Source of the DNA: Arion vulgaris
Lineage: Eukaryota > Mollusca > Gastropoda > Stylommatophora > Arionidae
Assembly (NCBI GenBank): GCA_020796225.1
Contig: CM036755.1
Coordinates: 10,523,994-10,587,993 of the forward strand
Direction of reading: 5' to 3'
DNA: 64,000 bases
The position numbers and the translations under genes are program-made. The notes beneath the pieces are model-generated. The model worked only from the letters and a program-made list of their open reading frames with translations. It had not been told where the DNA came from and made no database searches. Shown here one piece after another: positions 51,056 through 61,065 of this stretch (positions within the stretch are counted from its first letter, which is position 1; each line of letters starts with the position of its first letter).

Positions 51056-51137
51056 GTAATATCATTTCTTCTGTTGTTTCAATCTTCATGTATATCTATG
51101 TATATAATAATAACATTCTTTTTGTCATTGAAATGCA

Positions 51138-51392
51138 AACCCGTGTAGTGCGGAGCCAAGAGAAGCAGAATAGTACCACTGTGACCTACAACACATGTCA
51201 TAAGAGGCATCTGAGGTAGGGGCCTAGGAAGCTACCCTAGTAAATAAAAGCGTCTCAGAAGTCGAATGTGCTGGCCTACTTGTAGGCGCATAACTGGCAC
51301 AATGTACTATCACACTTAGGCTCAGATCACACACAAATCACACAGAGTGGTTAACAAGTGGTCGATGTGGAGAGTTCCAAGAATAAGATTGC
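51138..51392 (+). mobile_element. SINE B, full length
   Basis: CCCGTGTAGTGCGGAGCCAA, CTACAACACATGTCATAAGA, CGATGTGGAGAGTTCCAAGA. Confidence 0.75.
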
Positions 51393-51414
51393 TTGTTCTT
51401 GAGTCACTGCCATA

Positions 51415-51727
51415 TATAAGTTTGGTTACCTGTGTTATTCTTTGTTACCTGTGTTATTCATTCTTACCTGTGTTATTCTTGGTTACCTGTATTATTATTT
51501 GTTACCTGTGTTATTCTTGGTTGCCTGTGTTATTCTTTGTTACCTGTGTTATTCTTTGTCACCTGTGTTATTCTTTGTTACCTGTGTTATTCTTTGTTAC
51601 CTGTGTTATTCTTTGTTACCTGTGTTATTCTTTGTTACCTGTTCTGTACCGTGTTATTCATTCTTACCTGTGTTATTCTTGGTTACCTGTATTATTCTTG
51701 GTTACCTGTGTTATTCTTTGTTAGTTT
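51415..51727. repeat. Minisatellite, 19-base unit, ~16 copies
   Basis: Unit: GTTACCTGTGTTATTCTTT. Three overlapping + frames of about 100 residues across it are artefacts. It runs to within 35 bases of the exon 7 acceptor and repeats TTACCTGT, a reverse-strand donor-like word. Confidence 0.95.
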
Positions 51728-51759
51728 GTTAATATGATTATCTTGTCTTCTACTTACAG

Positions 51760-51930
51760 CTTGCATGATCACATGACTGTTGTACATCGCAGCCAACATG
51801 GTTTGGATATAACTTACCCATGTAGTATGTGTGTTCAGAGATTTCACAGTCTGGATGCATTAGCTAAACACAAAGGGATCGTACATTCACAACAGAGATC
51901 TTCTGGCATTGATTCTGCATTTTGTAACAG
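51760..51930 (+). CDS. ZNF423/ZNF521-like: ZNF423/521-like exon 7: end of finger 8, finger 9, first half of finger 10
   Basis: Acceptor CTTCTACTTACAG and donor CAG|GTAAAT. It enters in phase 2 (AG + C gives S) and leaves in phase 2. The reading is LHDHMTVVH, completing finger 8 as CNYC-x12-HMTVVH. Next come DITYPCSMCVQRFHSLDALA and KHKGIVH (finger 9), then a serine-rich spacer and SAFCN, the first cysteine of finger 10. The order of an LxxLxxH finger with x4 spacing followed by two more x4 fingers is the pattern of the middle cluster of ZNF423/521. The exon lies just after a 19-base minisatellite rich in TTACCTGTGTTATTC that fills the end of the intron. Confidence 0.88.
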
Positions 51931-52014
51931 GTAAATACAAGTTCCTATGGTATGATAAGGTTACGAATGAGGAACTCAGAGAAATAACTAATGTGGTTAT
52001 TGTATTCTTCTTCT

Positions 52015-52235
52015 GCATTCTCGCTAGATTGGGATTTCGAATTCTCTAATAAAGGCAGCAGTCTGTCTCAGATTATCAGCCACACCATACAGTTTGTCTT
52101 GGTGTGAGTTGAAAACAGAATACAAGAAAATGAGGTGAGAGTTGGAAAAGATGGTCTTGGATAGGAAGGCCTGGAAAACCTTGGTTGCGGATCTGTGCTC
52201 CCTATGGGGAAGAAGATGAGACCTGATAGTGTTCT
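52015..52235. mobile_element. LINE end remnants
   Basis: 52015-52110 is the reverse of the CCAAGACAAACTATATGGTG end. 52110-52235 resembles 45480-45640 (GGAAAAGATGG..TTGG, TGGTTGCGGATCT), an unnamed repeat. Confidence 0.5.
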
Positions 52236-52329
52236 GAGCCTACCCATTGGTGCTCAGTCTCTCCAAGCAGATTACATGTTGGATGTAAATAAAGGTAGTA
52301 AAGAATCTATTTTGATACCACTTGGTATT

Positions 52330-52940
52330 TTGAAGAATATAGTTTTAGGTTGAGAGATCAACTACACAGAATAAACCCCACACACCTACCACACTGTAGA
52401 AAGTGCAGTCATTCATGTGACACAGTAAAATTCGAACTGGTCTTACAGTGGATACCAGCTCACTGTGGCATACCAGGAAACGAAAAGGCTGACAAACTCG
52501 CAAGGGCTGGGGAGAGCCTAACACAACACCACCCAACACAAAGTTTTACAGAAGCAAAGACTCTCCTGAAACAATCCAGGAAAATGATCTGGAGAAAAAC
52601 AAATGGAGGATACAACCCAGAGCACGACAGTATAAATACACTAAACAGAAAAGCACAGACCACAGTCTTCAGACTTAGAACAGGACACTGCAGTCTCAGA
52701 GCGCATCTCCACAGAATGGGTCTCAGGGACTCGGCAGCCTGCACCTGTGGAGCACCAAAGCAGTCCCCAGAGCACATCCTGCAAGACTGCCTAGTCTGAG
52801 TAGTGAAAGAATGGAGATCTGGCCAACAGAAACAACACTACAAGACAAACTATGGGGAACCGGTGAAGACCTCAAGTGTACCGCCCTGTTTATGACACAT
52901 ACCGGAGTAGTCACATAGCAAAAGTTGATCGAATAAGAAT
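52330..52940 (+). mobile_element. LINE RNase H C-terminal half (family L2)
   Basis: A 149-residue open frame contains [20 protein letters not shown] with D at ADKLA (the His and last Asp of RNase H), then TTVFRLRTGHCSLRAHLHRM and SAACTCGAPKQSPEHILQDC. The upstream RNase H motifs and the reverse transcriptase are absent. It is the best preserved tail of this family here. Confidence 0.85.
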
Positions 52941-52944
52941 AAGA

Positions 52945-55025
52945 ATGTGACACAGTACATCATATCTTGCTTGAATGTCCTGGACTACATAAAGCTAGAC
53001 AAGAACTCCCCCACCATACCTATCTGTTCATAATACACTTTACACTAGTCTTCCACAATTACAGAACACACGCAGATTCTACAAATTATCATTGGCTACC
53101 TAAGAGTGAAAACTCGCAGCCCTGGTTAGAAGAAGTCTTCCACAATTACAGAACACACGCAGATTCTACAAATTATCATTGGCTACCCAAGAGTGAAAAC
53201 TCGCAGCCCTGGTTAGAAGAAGTCTTCCACAATTACAGAACACATGCAGATTCTACAAATTATCATTGGCTACCCAAGAGTGAAAACTTGCAGCCCTGGT
53301 TAGAAGAAGTCTTCCACAATTACAGAACACATGCAGATTCTACAAATTATCATTGGCTACCCAAGAGTGAAAACTTGCAGCCCTGGTTAGAAGAAGTCTT
53401 CCACAATTACAGAACACATGCAGATTCTACAAATTATCATTGGCTACCCAAGAGTGAAAACTTGCAGCCCTGGTTAGAAGAAGTCTTCCACAATTACAGA
53501 ACACACGCAGATTCTACAAATTATCATTGGCTACCCAGAGTGAAAACTCCAGCCCTGGTTAGAAGAAGTATTCACAATTACAGAACACATGCAGATTCTA
53601 CAAATTATCATTGGCTACCCAAGAGTGAAAACTTGCAGCCCTGGTTAGAAAAGTCTTCACAATTACAGAACACCGCAGATTCTGCAATTATCATTGCTAC
53701 AAGAGTGAAAACTGCAGCCCTGGATTAGAAGAAGTCTTCCACAATTACAAACACATGTAGATTCTCAATTTCATTGCTCGCAGATGGAAATTGCACCCTG
53801 TTAGAAGAAGTCTTCCACAATTACAGAACACATGCAGATTCTACAAATTATCATTGGCTCCCAAGAGTGGAAAACTCGAGCCCTGGTTAGAAGAGTCTTC
53901 CAAATTACAGAACACATGCAGATTCTACAAATTATCATTGGCTACCCAAGGTGAAACTCTCGCAGCCTGGTTAGAAGAAGTCTTCCACAATTAAGAACAC
54001 ATGCAGTTCTACAAATTATCATTGGTCACCAAGAGTGAAAACTACGCACCTGGTTAGAAGAGTCTTCACAATTACAGAACAATCAGATTTTTACAAATTA
54101 TCATTGGCTACCCAAAGAGTGAAAACTCGCAGCCCTGGTTAGAAGAAGTCTTCCACAATTACAGAACACATGCAGATTCTACAAATTATCATTGGCTACC
54201 CAAGAGTGAAAACTTGCAGCCCTGGTTAGAAGAAGTCTTCCACAATTACAGAACACCACGCAGATTCTACAATATCATTGGCTACCCAAGAATGGTAACT
54301 TCGCAGCCCTGTTAGAAAAGTCTTCCACAATTACAGAACACATGCAGATTCTACAGAAACTCATATGGCTAAGGTGAAAACTTGCAGCCCTGGTTAGAAG
54401 AAGTCTTCCACAATTACAGAACACATGCAGATTCTACAAATTATCTTTGGGCATACCTCAAGAGTGAAAGACTCATACCCTGTTAAATAAGTCTTCCACA
54501 ATTACAGAACACATCAGATTCTACAAATTATCATTGGCTACCCAAGAGTGAAAACTAGCAGCCCTGGTTAGAAGAAGTCTTCCACAATTACAGAACACAT
54601 GCAGATTCTACAAATTATCATTGGCTACCCAAGAGTGAAAACTCGCAGCCCTGGTTAGAAGAAGTCTTCCACAATTACAGAACACACGCAGATTCTACAA
54701 ATTATCATTGGCTACCCAAGAGTGAAAACTCGCAGCCCTGGTTAGAAGAAGTCTTCCACAATTACAGAACACATGCAGATTCTACAAATTATCATTGGCT
54801 ACCCAAGAGTGAAAACTTGCAGCCCTGGTTAGAAGAAGTCTTCCACAATTACAGAACACAGGCAGATTCTACAAATTATCATTGGCTACCCAAGAGTGAA
54901 AACTTGCAGCCCTGGTTAGAAGAAGTCTTCCACAATTACAGAACACAGGCAGATTCTACAAATTATCATTGGCTACCCAAGAGTGAAAACTTGCAACCCT
55001 GGTTAGAAGAAGAAGAAGAAGAAAA
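52945..55025 (+). repeat. Minisatellite, 87-base unit, ~22 copies, from a LINE 3' end (family L13)
   Basis: 52945-53050 is LINE tail sequence (HILLECPGLHKARQELP-like). Then an 87-base unit repeats: CTTCCACAATTACAGAACAC, ATGCAGATTCTACAAATTAT, CATTGGCTACCCAAGAGTGA, AAACTTGCAGCCCTGGTTAG, AAGAAGT. First and last units are clean; units at 53540-54480 carry many single-base deletions. It ends TTAGAAGAAGAAGAAGAAGA. As 87 is a multiple of three, a 253-residue frame stays open, but it is not a gene. Confidence 0.95.
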
Positions 55026-55071
55026 TTGAGAGACATCTAAAGGAAGAGATCACAACACTTATGGATTTTTT

Positions 55072-55325
55072 CTTCTTCTTCGAATGCTCCATATCGACCA
55101 CTTGTCAACCACTCTGTGTGATTTGTGTGTGATCTGAGCCTAAGAGTGATTGTGCCAGTTATGCGCCTACAAGTAGGCCAGCACATCAATTTCTGCGCTT
55201 CTATTTATTTTCGAGGGTAGCATCCTAAGGGCCTACATCAGTCGCCTCTTCGACATGCATTGTAGGTTGCAGTGGTACTATTCTTTGCTTCCTTTGCGGA
55301 CCCGGCACCACACGGGCGACTTATG
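55072..55325 (-). mobile_element. SINE B, reverse orientation
   Basis: CGAATGCTCCATATCGACCA, GTAGGCCAGCACATCAATTT, CGGCACCACACGGGCGA. Confidence 0.8.
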
Positions 55326-55361
55326 GACTAAATGGTTTGATTTAACGTGATAATGATGTGT

Positions 55362-55615
55362 CAAAGGATCTCTATGGCTAAGTGGTTAAGCATTTACTTT
55401 GTGTTCTGAATGTTGTGAGTTCAAATCCAGACCACACTGCCTATTCACAAGTGCATTTTTCTAGAGACCCTAGGATTGTTGCAGGAGCTACAGAATTCAT
55501 GCGTTGTGCAATACTCTCGGCAGGGGGGGCGTGCCATTTCTGCAGAGAGGGACCAAGCTATATGGGGTAAAACCCGATGCAATGAAGTCAATCCTTTTGG
55601 TTTAGACCCTTTAAT
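55362..55615 (+). mobile_element. SINE C, full length
   Basis: AGGATCTCTATGGCTAAGTG, GTGAGTTCAAATCCAGACCA, TTCTAGAGACCCTAGGATTG, GCAATGAAGTCAATCCTTTT. Confidence 0.8.
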
Positions 55616-55739
55616 GATGTGTTGAGTAAACTAAACTCCACATGTGGGTGTGGTTAACCTGGTTGACAGAGCAGTGTACTTTGACATGTTTCACTTTCTA
55701 TTTAGACAAGATTTGCTGTTCACTCTTGCTCACTCAGTT

Positions 55740-56052
55740 CTTCTTCAAATGCTCCATATCGACCACTTGTTAACCACTCTGTGTGATTTGTATGTGATCT
55801 GAGCCTTCTTCTTCGAATACTCCATATCAACCACTTGTTAAACAGTGTGATTTGTATGGGATCTGAGCATAAAAACGATTATGCGTTGTGCCAGTTAAAC
55901 GCCTACAAGTAGATTTCTGCAATGCTTTTTATTTACTAGGGCAGCTTTCCTAGGTTCTACATAAGTTGCCTCTTATGGCATACCTTGTAGGCCGCAGTGG
56001 TACTGGTACTATTCTTTGCTTCCCTTGTGGGCCATGGCACCACATGGGTGGC
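55740..56052 (-). mobile_element. SINE B with a repeated 3' end
   Basis: 55740-55805 (CAAATGCTCCATATCGACCA ... GTGATCTGAGCC) is immediately followed by a fuller copy 55806-56050 starting with the same end (CGAATACTCCATATCAACCA). The two share the terminal ~65 bases in tandem, as in the LINE-end arrays. Confidence 0.75.
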
Positions 56053-56211
56053 TCACTCAGTTTAAAATCAAATGTTGCAAAAGTAGGTTGGGGCACCTAC
56101 GATATCTCTATGGAGAATATATAACCAGGAAGCCACAGAACCCAATCTCACCCTTCTCCATCGACTGGAGGTGACTGTGCACCTATGAGTCCATCTGGAG
56201 AATTTTTTTTT

Positions 56212-56465
56212 TTTAGGAACCCTTTCATACCTTGTGGTATATAGGGCAATACAGTGTTGGGCCTGTATTTTTCATTGACCGTCGGCACACGATGGGTGAT
56301 GTGGTCAGCATCACACCGACCGCCTTTACTTTCCCAGATGATGTCTGGTACCCAGTTGAGGCTGGTTCGACCTGAAAGCCGTCGCAGTTAGTAACAATTC
56401 CACGCCCACTGCGGGAGTTGAACCCGGAAGAAGCGAGTTCACTAACAACTACGCTACGCGCCCTC
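56212..56465 (-). mobile_element. SINE family H
   Basis: On the - strand a tRNA-like head GGGCGCGTAGCGTAGTTGTT and GGGTTCAACTCCCGCAGTGG, then GGCGGTCGGTGTGATGCTGA and GGCCCAACACTGTATTGCCC. A second copy lies at 59870-60125. Confidence 0.75.
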
Positions 56466-56579
56466 CATCTGGAGAATACTTGATGTAAAGTACAATTAAA
56501 TCATTACATCCAATACAGCAAAAAAGTATATTCTATTCTGACTTGTAGATTCCTCCTTTCTTTTTCTCCTATCATTTCC

Positions 56580-57025
56580 ATTCATTGCAAATCTGTTATT
56601 TCTTCATTCATTACAAATCTGTTATTCCTTCCTTCATTGTAAACCTGTTATTCCTTCCTTCATTGAACTGTTATTCCTTTCATTCAAACCTGTTATTCCT
56701 TCCTTCATTGCAAACCTGTTATTCCTTTCTTCATTGCAAACCTGTTATTTCTTCATTCATTGCAAACCTGTTATTTCTTCATTCATTGCAAACCTGTTAT
56801 TCCTTTCTTCATTAGTTAGTTAGTTAGTTTGTTCCTTTCGTGCCAAAGGCGGCACATAGGGCAGAGGTTTTAGATCTCCATGTGATGCAGTTCTTTGCTA
56901 GCAGTTGGAGATCTTGTATGGTTTTACATCCCAATAGTTTACTTTCTTGTTGGATGGTTCTTGTTGGATGGTTTCTTCATTGCAAACCTGTTATTCCTTC
57001 CTTCATTGCAAGCCTGTAATTTGCA
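56580..57025. repeat. Minisatellite, ~26-base unit, ~10 copies, split
   Basis: Unit: ATTGCAAACCTGTTATTCCT + TCCTTC. 56815-56970 interrupts it with other sequence (GTTAGTTAGTTAGTTTGTTC, CGTGCCAAAGGCGGCACATA), after which two more units follow at 56975-57020. Confidence 0.85.
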
Positions 57026-57153
57026 CCTTAATCCTGTCCTGTCCACCGTAATTGCAGGTATATCATTTCCACTTTAACTACTGGCATTTCCACCTTCATT
57101 TCTGGTCTGTTATTTAATTGAAAAGATTGTATGTTTAATAATTTTTTTTTCAG

Positions 57154-57510
57154 ATGTAACATGACTCTTGTAAGCCCCCATTCTCTGGAGGATCATATGG
57201 CAACAGTTCATAACATTATTATGGATAAAACTCCCAAAGCTTTGAAAACACGTAAAAAATGTAATGGAAAAGCTGGAAAAGAAAAGAGGATCGTTGCATT
57301 CATCCACTAACTTTCAAAGTGCTTCTAAAAATGTTGCTAAGAGCCACAACTCAAGGGAGGCATCATCAACACTAACTGGACACATGGGTCATTTGAGAGA
57401 TGAAGAATGGTCAACAACACCCATTACAAACAAGATAACGGCTATGTTATCCAAGAGATCGACCCATGACAGATTTTTCTCAAGTCAAAGTTTGGATAAC
57501 AGTTCACTAG
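57154..57510 (+). CDS. ZNF423/ZNF521-like: ZNF423/521-like exon 8: rest of finger 10 and basic/serine-rich linker, one-base frame shift
   Basis: Acceptor AATTTTTTTTTCAG. AG from exon 7 plus A gives R, and the frame reads CNMTLVSPHSLEDHMATVH. With CN(R) from exon 7 this gives finger 10 (CNRC-x12-HMATVH). A basic stretch follows (KTPKALKTRKK). That frame then stops at a TAA near 57306. The next frame, open from about 57260, reads a plausible hydrophilic linker (for example NFQSASKNVAKSHNSREASS and RSTHDRFFSSQSLDNSSLG). It ends CTAG|GTTTGT in phase 1, exactly what exon 9 needs. One extra base, for example in the A6 run at 57254-57259, would explain this. An alternative is an internal donor AAAT|GTAATG at 57261, which also leaves in phase 1 and avoids the shift. 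The long open and compositionally protein-like downstream frame makes me favour an indel. Confidence 0.75.
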
Positions 57511-57534
57511 GTTTGTAGAATTATTTATCTATAT

Positions 57535-57690
57535 TTGTTTTGTAACTTAGCTTGTGGTCGTCTTCAGCTTCAAGCTTAGCATGTGGTCGTCTTCAGCTTC
57601 AAGCTTAGCTTGTGGTCGTCTTCAGCTTCAAGCTTAGCTTGTGGTCGTCTTCAGCTTCAAGCTTAGCTTGTGGTCGTCTTCAGCTTCAAG
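57535..57690. repeat. Minisatellite, 29-base unit, 5 copies, adjoining SINE D
   Basis: Unit: GCTTGTGGTCGTCTTCAGCT + TCAAGCTTA. The last unit passes directly into the family-D SINE, and a diverged unit (TAGCTTGTGGTCATTTTCAG) precedes the second D copy at 57918. Confidence 0.9.
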
Positions 57691-58170
57691 CGGTAGTGAG
57701 CTCGATCACAACCCAAGCGTACCTGGTTCAAACTCTGCAGCAGACAGTTTGGAACCAAATTTGTTGCCATGGGATTTTTACGAAAGGTAAAAATAGACCT
57801 CACTGTTCAAAGCAATGGCAAAATAGTGAACGTGTAAGTGGTGCCTATAAAATCAGTGACTTAGATATTGTGGTTGATGACTGCGTCCTGTAAAGAATAT
57901 ACCACAATTTTTTTCAAGTTAGCTTGTGGTCATTTTCAGCTTAAGAGATATTGAGCATGATCCCAAGCGTACCTGGGTTCAAACTCTGCGGCAGGCAGTT
58001 TATAAGCAAATTCGTTGCCATGGGATTTTTACAAAGGTAAAAATAGACCTCACTGTTCAGAAAGCAATGGCAAACTACTGAATGTATAAGTGATGCCTAA
58101 AAATCGACGACTTGTTTGCTGTGGCTGATGGCGAAGTCCTGTAAAGGATATGCCACGATTTTCATTTTCA
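57690..58170 (+). mobile_element. Two tandem SINE D copies
   Basis: 57690-57912 and 57945-58168 both run from a GAGCTCGATCACAACCCAAG-type head via TGGTTCAAACTC to GTCCTGTAAAG-ATATGCCACGAT, separated by a unit of the 29-base repeat. This suggests tandem duplication of repeat plus SINE and not two insertions. Confidence 0.75.
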
Positions 58171-58336
58171 ACTTATCGATGGATGCTTGGTAATTATTTT
58201 GCATGTGTTTTTTTTAGAAAGGTCATTAAAAACAATGCTCTTTTAGTGTTCATGGTGACATGTTTGGCGCCAATTTTGAAATGCGTTTGAGGACACTAAA
58301 AAGATGTTGAATCAATCCAGCAATTTAGGGAACCTG

Positions 58337-58600
58337 GCGCCCGAGTGGTTACCGGACCCAAATTTGGGGTGTAAAGAATAGAACCACTGTTACCTGCCAT
58401 GCATGTCGAAGAGGCGACTAAGGAGGTTTGGCTGAAATCGGATGCATGTGTCCTAAGCGTGTAGAAGTCTATGCGTTTAGGGCCTACCAAACCAATGTGC
58501 AACATATACACGTTCTTGGCAAAGATCAAACAAATCACAAAGATTGATTACAATTGGTCGTAAGAAACACGCAAAGAAAAAGAAGAAGAGAGCCTGGAAT
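58337..58600 (+). mobile_element. SINE A, full length
   Basis: CGCCCGAGTGGTTACCGGAC to GGTCGTAAGAAACACGCAAA plus AAG. Confidence 0.8.
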
Positions 58601-58684
58601 TAGATGTTGTACAAGTGGATCTGGTTGCTTGAGGGGGAGAGAGAAGTGTGTTTAACCAGCGAGTCACAGGAACCATCAGTATGC

Positions 58685-59218
58685 ATACCATTTATAATCT
58701 GTTGGGTAAGACTGAGCACCTATGGGTCTGCCTGGAGTGCTGTGATCATTTCAATAACCAGTCACCATGAACAAAAAAAGAGTATTGTTCAACACAATCT
58801 TTCTCCCAACATTATACTATCAGTGCCAAACCTGGATGCTGACATCAAATGATAGAAGAAAACTAGTCACGACAGAGATGAAGTGTCTATGCAGAATGCT
58901 GGGAGTAACAAGAAGAGACCGGTTTAGAATTGAAGACATTAGGAAAAAAGTGGGTACAACATCAGTACTGAACTTTATCAAGAAACAACAAATTGAATGG
59001 TTCGTCCACATAAGCAGATTACCAACAGACAAGTGCGCCAGTAATGTTACTCTGATACAGTGGATGCAAAGAAAAAGGCTGTCCACACAAAAGATGGACC
59101 TCAGAGATAACAGAGGTGATGAAAAACACTGCTTATGAAGCACACACAAAAGCATGTTCTAGAAATCTCTTCTTAATCTGATGCTGTGAGGAAAACAGGA
59201 TTAGAGAAAAGAAGTAGT
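58685..59218 (+). mobile_element. LINE reverse-transcriptase tail and 3' end (family L1)
   Basis: The frame from 58767 reads ILPTLYYQCQTWMLTSNDRR-like, RMLGVTRRDRFRIEDIRKKV, NFIKKQQIEWFVHISRLPTD. The 3' end CACACACAAAAGCATGTTCT ... GGATTAGAGAAAAGAAG is the single-copy form of the 70-base array at 23640-24215. Confidence 0.8.
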
Positions 59219-59237
59219 GCTATATTTGACCATAGAT

Positions 59238-59840
59238 GGTAGTGCTCATCATCAAGCTGCGTATCCTTTGTAGGACGTTGCTCTCTTTGCAGCACATCTG
59301 AAATTCACTCTGTCTCTTGCCAGTTCACCCACTTCGTCGATGGTCATATTCATGGTTTCTTTAATATCTTGTAGCCATCTTCTTCTTGGTCTGCCTCTGC
59401 GTCCTGGGACCCTGCCCTCTAGAATTGTTCTTTCCAGGCCATCGTGACGCTTGATGTGACCAAAGTATGTAATTTTTCTGTATAATATGTTGTTTATCAG
59501 CCAATTCTCTTTAACATTTAGTTCTTTCAGGACATCAGTGTTCTTTCTCTTTTCTGTCCATGGTATTCGTAGGATCTTTCTGTAGCATTTAGTTTTGAAG
59601 GACTGGATTTTCGTTCTTAATTTTTGTGTAATAGTCCATGATTCACACCATAAGTATGCTCTCAATATTTGTAATTTTAGTATTTTTGCTGGTGCTTTGC
59701 CACATGTTCTTCACTGTGTTTAACTTCTTGATTGCTACTGCCAATCTTCTTGAGATCTCTTTGGAGCAGTCACTGTTATTGTTAATTATTGAGCCCAGAT
59801 ATCTGTAGCCTCTCACATTGGTAGTGCTATGTTTAATTAT
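59238..59840 (-). mobile_element. LINE reverse-transcriptase tail (family L3)
   Basis: A 137-residue - strand frame reads CESWTITQKLRTKIQSFKTK, RIPWTEKRKNTDVLKELNVK, KITYFGHIKRHDGLERTILE, RRGRPRRRWLQDIKETMNMT. It is the longest intact LINE tail in the window, but still lacks the polymerase domain. Confidence 0.85.
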
Positions 59841-59867
59841 AGATTGTAAAATAAAAAAAGTAAATGA

Positions 59868-60125
59868 ACCATTTTGATACCATGTGGTATATAGGGTAAT
59901 ACAGTGTTAGACCCATATCTTTCATTGACTGTCGGCACACGATGGATGATGTGGTCAACATCACGCCGACCACCTTTACTTCCCAATATTTTTTCTGGTA
60001 CCCAATTGAGCCTGGGGCAACCTGAGAGCTGTTGCAGTTGGGAAAACAATTCCCCGCTCACTGTGGAATTGAACACAGACCACTAGCCTAGCAAGCAGTT
60101 CACTAACAAGCTACTGCAGCTCTCT
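59868..60125 (-). mobile_element. SINE family H, second copy
   Basis: Same order as 56212-56465: ATACCATGTGGTATATAGGG, GTCGGCACACGATGGATGAT, GGAATTGAACACAGACCACT. Confidence 0.75.
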
Positions 60126-60139
60126 ATAGATGCTTGTAA

Positions 60140-60590
60140 AGTAATTTCTTCTTCTTCTTCTGCATTCTCACTAGATTGGGATTTCGGATTTTCTAATAAA
60201 GGCAGCCGTCTCCTTCAGATTATCAGCCACACCATATAGTTTGTCTTGGACGCTAGTGTAAGTGGGTCACCTCTTTCTTCTCAAGTCTGCATTATATATA
60301 AGTGTTGTTGAGTCTGCAGTGTCCGATTCGTAGTCGAAATATAATTACCTGGTCTGTTCTGCTTAGGTCTTTGAGGAAGTCGTTTCCATAATCATATCCA
60401 GTGTTTGTCTTCCAGTCTACTGCAGATTTTCACTGCAGTATGAGTGTTTTGACCTCCTGAAAAGACAAGGGTTGGTAAATTTGCTTTTTGGCACTGCCCT
60501 CCTTAGCTAAGACATCGGCCCTCTCATTGCCTGCAATGCCACAGTGAGATGGAATCCACTGCAAGTGAATTTCTGCCTTTTCTGTCTTTC
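60140..60590 (-). mobile_element. LINE RNase H tail (family L16)
   Basis: On the - strand: LQWIPSHCGIAGNERADVLA, PLSFQEVKTLI, DQVIIFRLRIGHCRLNNT, then a 3' end CACTTACACTAGCGTCCAAG ... AATGCAGAAGAAGAAGAAG (60145-60275). The RNase H histidine and last aspartate are visible; shifts and stops are present. Confidence 0.75.
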
Positions 60591-60683
60591 ACAGCACACT
60601 ACATAAAGAATACAACAATAAATTCCTAACAGCCCTAAAATGTCCAATAATTGAAGATAATATAAAATGATTGCTTCCTACAG

Positions 60684-60881
60684 GTCTCCTTCATAGCAGT
60701 CTGACTTGTACCCAGTGTAATGCCACATTCGATGATGGTCAAAATTTTGCAGCTCACATGGCTCTACATGCTGAAAGTCTGCTTAGTTTGTCTATGGTTC
60801 AGAATGGCATCAATGAAAAATCATTATCAAAAATTGGAAGTGATCATGATGGTGGAGCTGGCAGAGGCGGAGCAGTTCGTC
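60684..60881 (+). CDS. ZNF423/ZNF521-like: ZNF423/521-like exon 9: finger 11 and G/S-rich linker
   Basis: Acceptor TTGCTTCCTACAG; donor CGTC|GTAAGT. It enters with two bases (G + GT gives G) and leaves in phase 1. The reading is LLHSSLTCTQCNATFDDGQ and NFAAHMALH, a finger of form CTQC-x12-HMALH, then a linker (SLLSLSMVQNGINEKS, HDGGAGRGGAV). The first methionine in this frame, at 60671, lies before the acceptor and is not a real start. The finger corresponds to the start of the C-terminal cluster in the vertebrate proteins. Confidence 0.85.
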
Positions 60882-60944
60882 GTAAGTTGCACTTATTTGT
60901 ATGATTTGACATATTCTTCTTCTTCTCCTCGTTATCCCACTATG

Positions 60945-61064
60945 AATTCAAGCGTAGTCCAGTAAGGTGGTTCTGACTGATTTTTGTGTGAAGGCTTGCT
61001 TTCCATATCTTCAGTGTCACTCACCATGCAGGCGAGCCTTCTCCTCCTCTTCTTTGCGTTCATT
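60945..61064. other. SINE-tail remnant
   Basis: GAATTCAAGCGTAGTCCAGT, GACTGATTTTTGTGTGAAGG; matches 3220-3315. Confidence 0.45.
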
Positions 61065-61065
61065 C

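Noticed and set aside
51347..51737. Three overlapping ~100-residue frames rich in L, C, Y, V
   Set aside because: All are readings of a 19-base minisatellite in different frames.
52350..52799. Possible host RNase H gene
   Set aside because: The [11 protein letters not shown] and CTCGAPKQSPEH motifs are those of retrotransposon RNase H tails, and the catalytic first half is absent.
52967..53728. Longest open frame in the window (253 residues)
   Set aside because: It is translation of the 87-base LINE-derived minisatellite; the unit is a multiple of three, and the frame breaks where units lose single bases.
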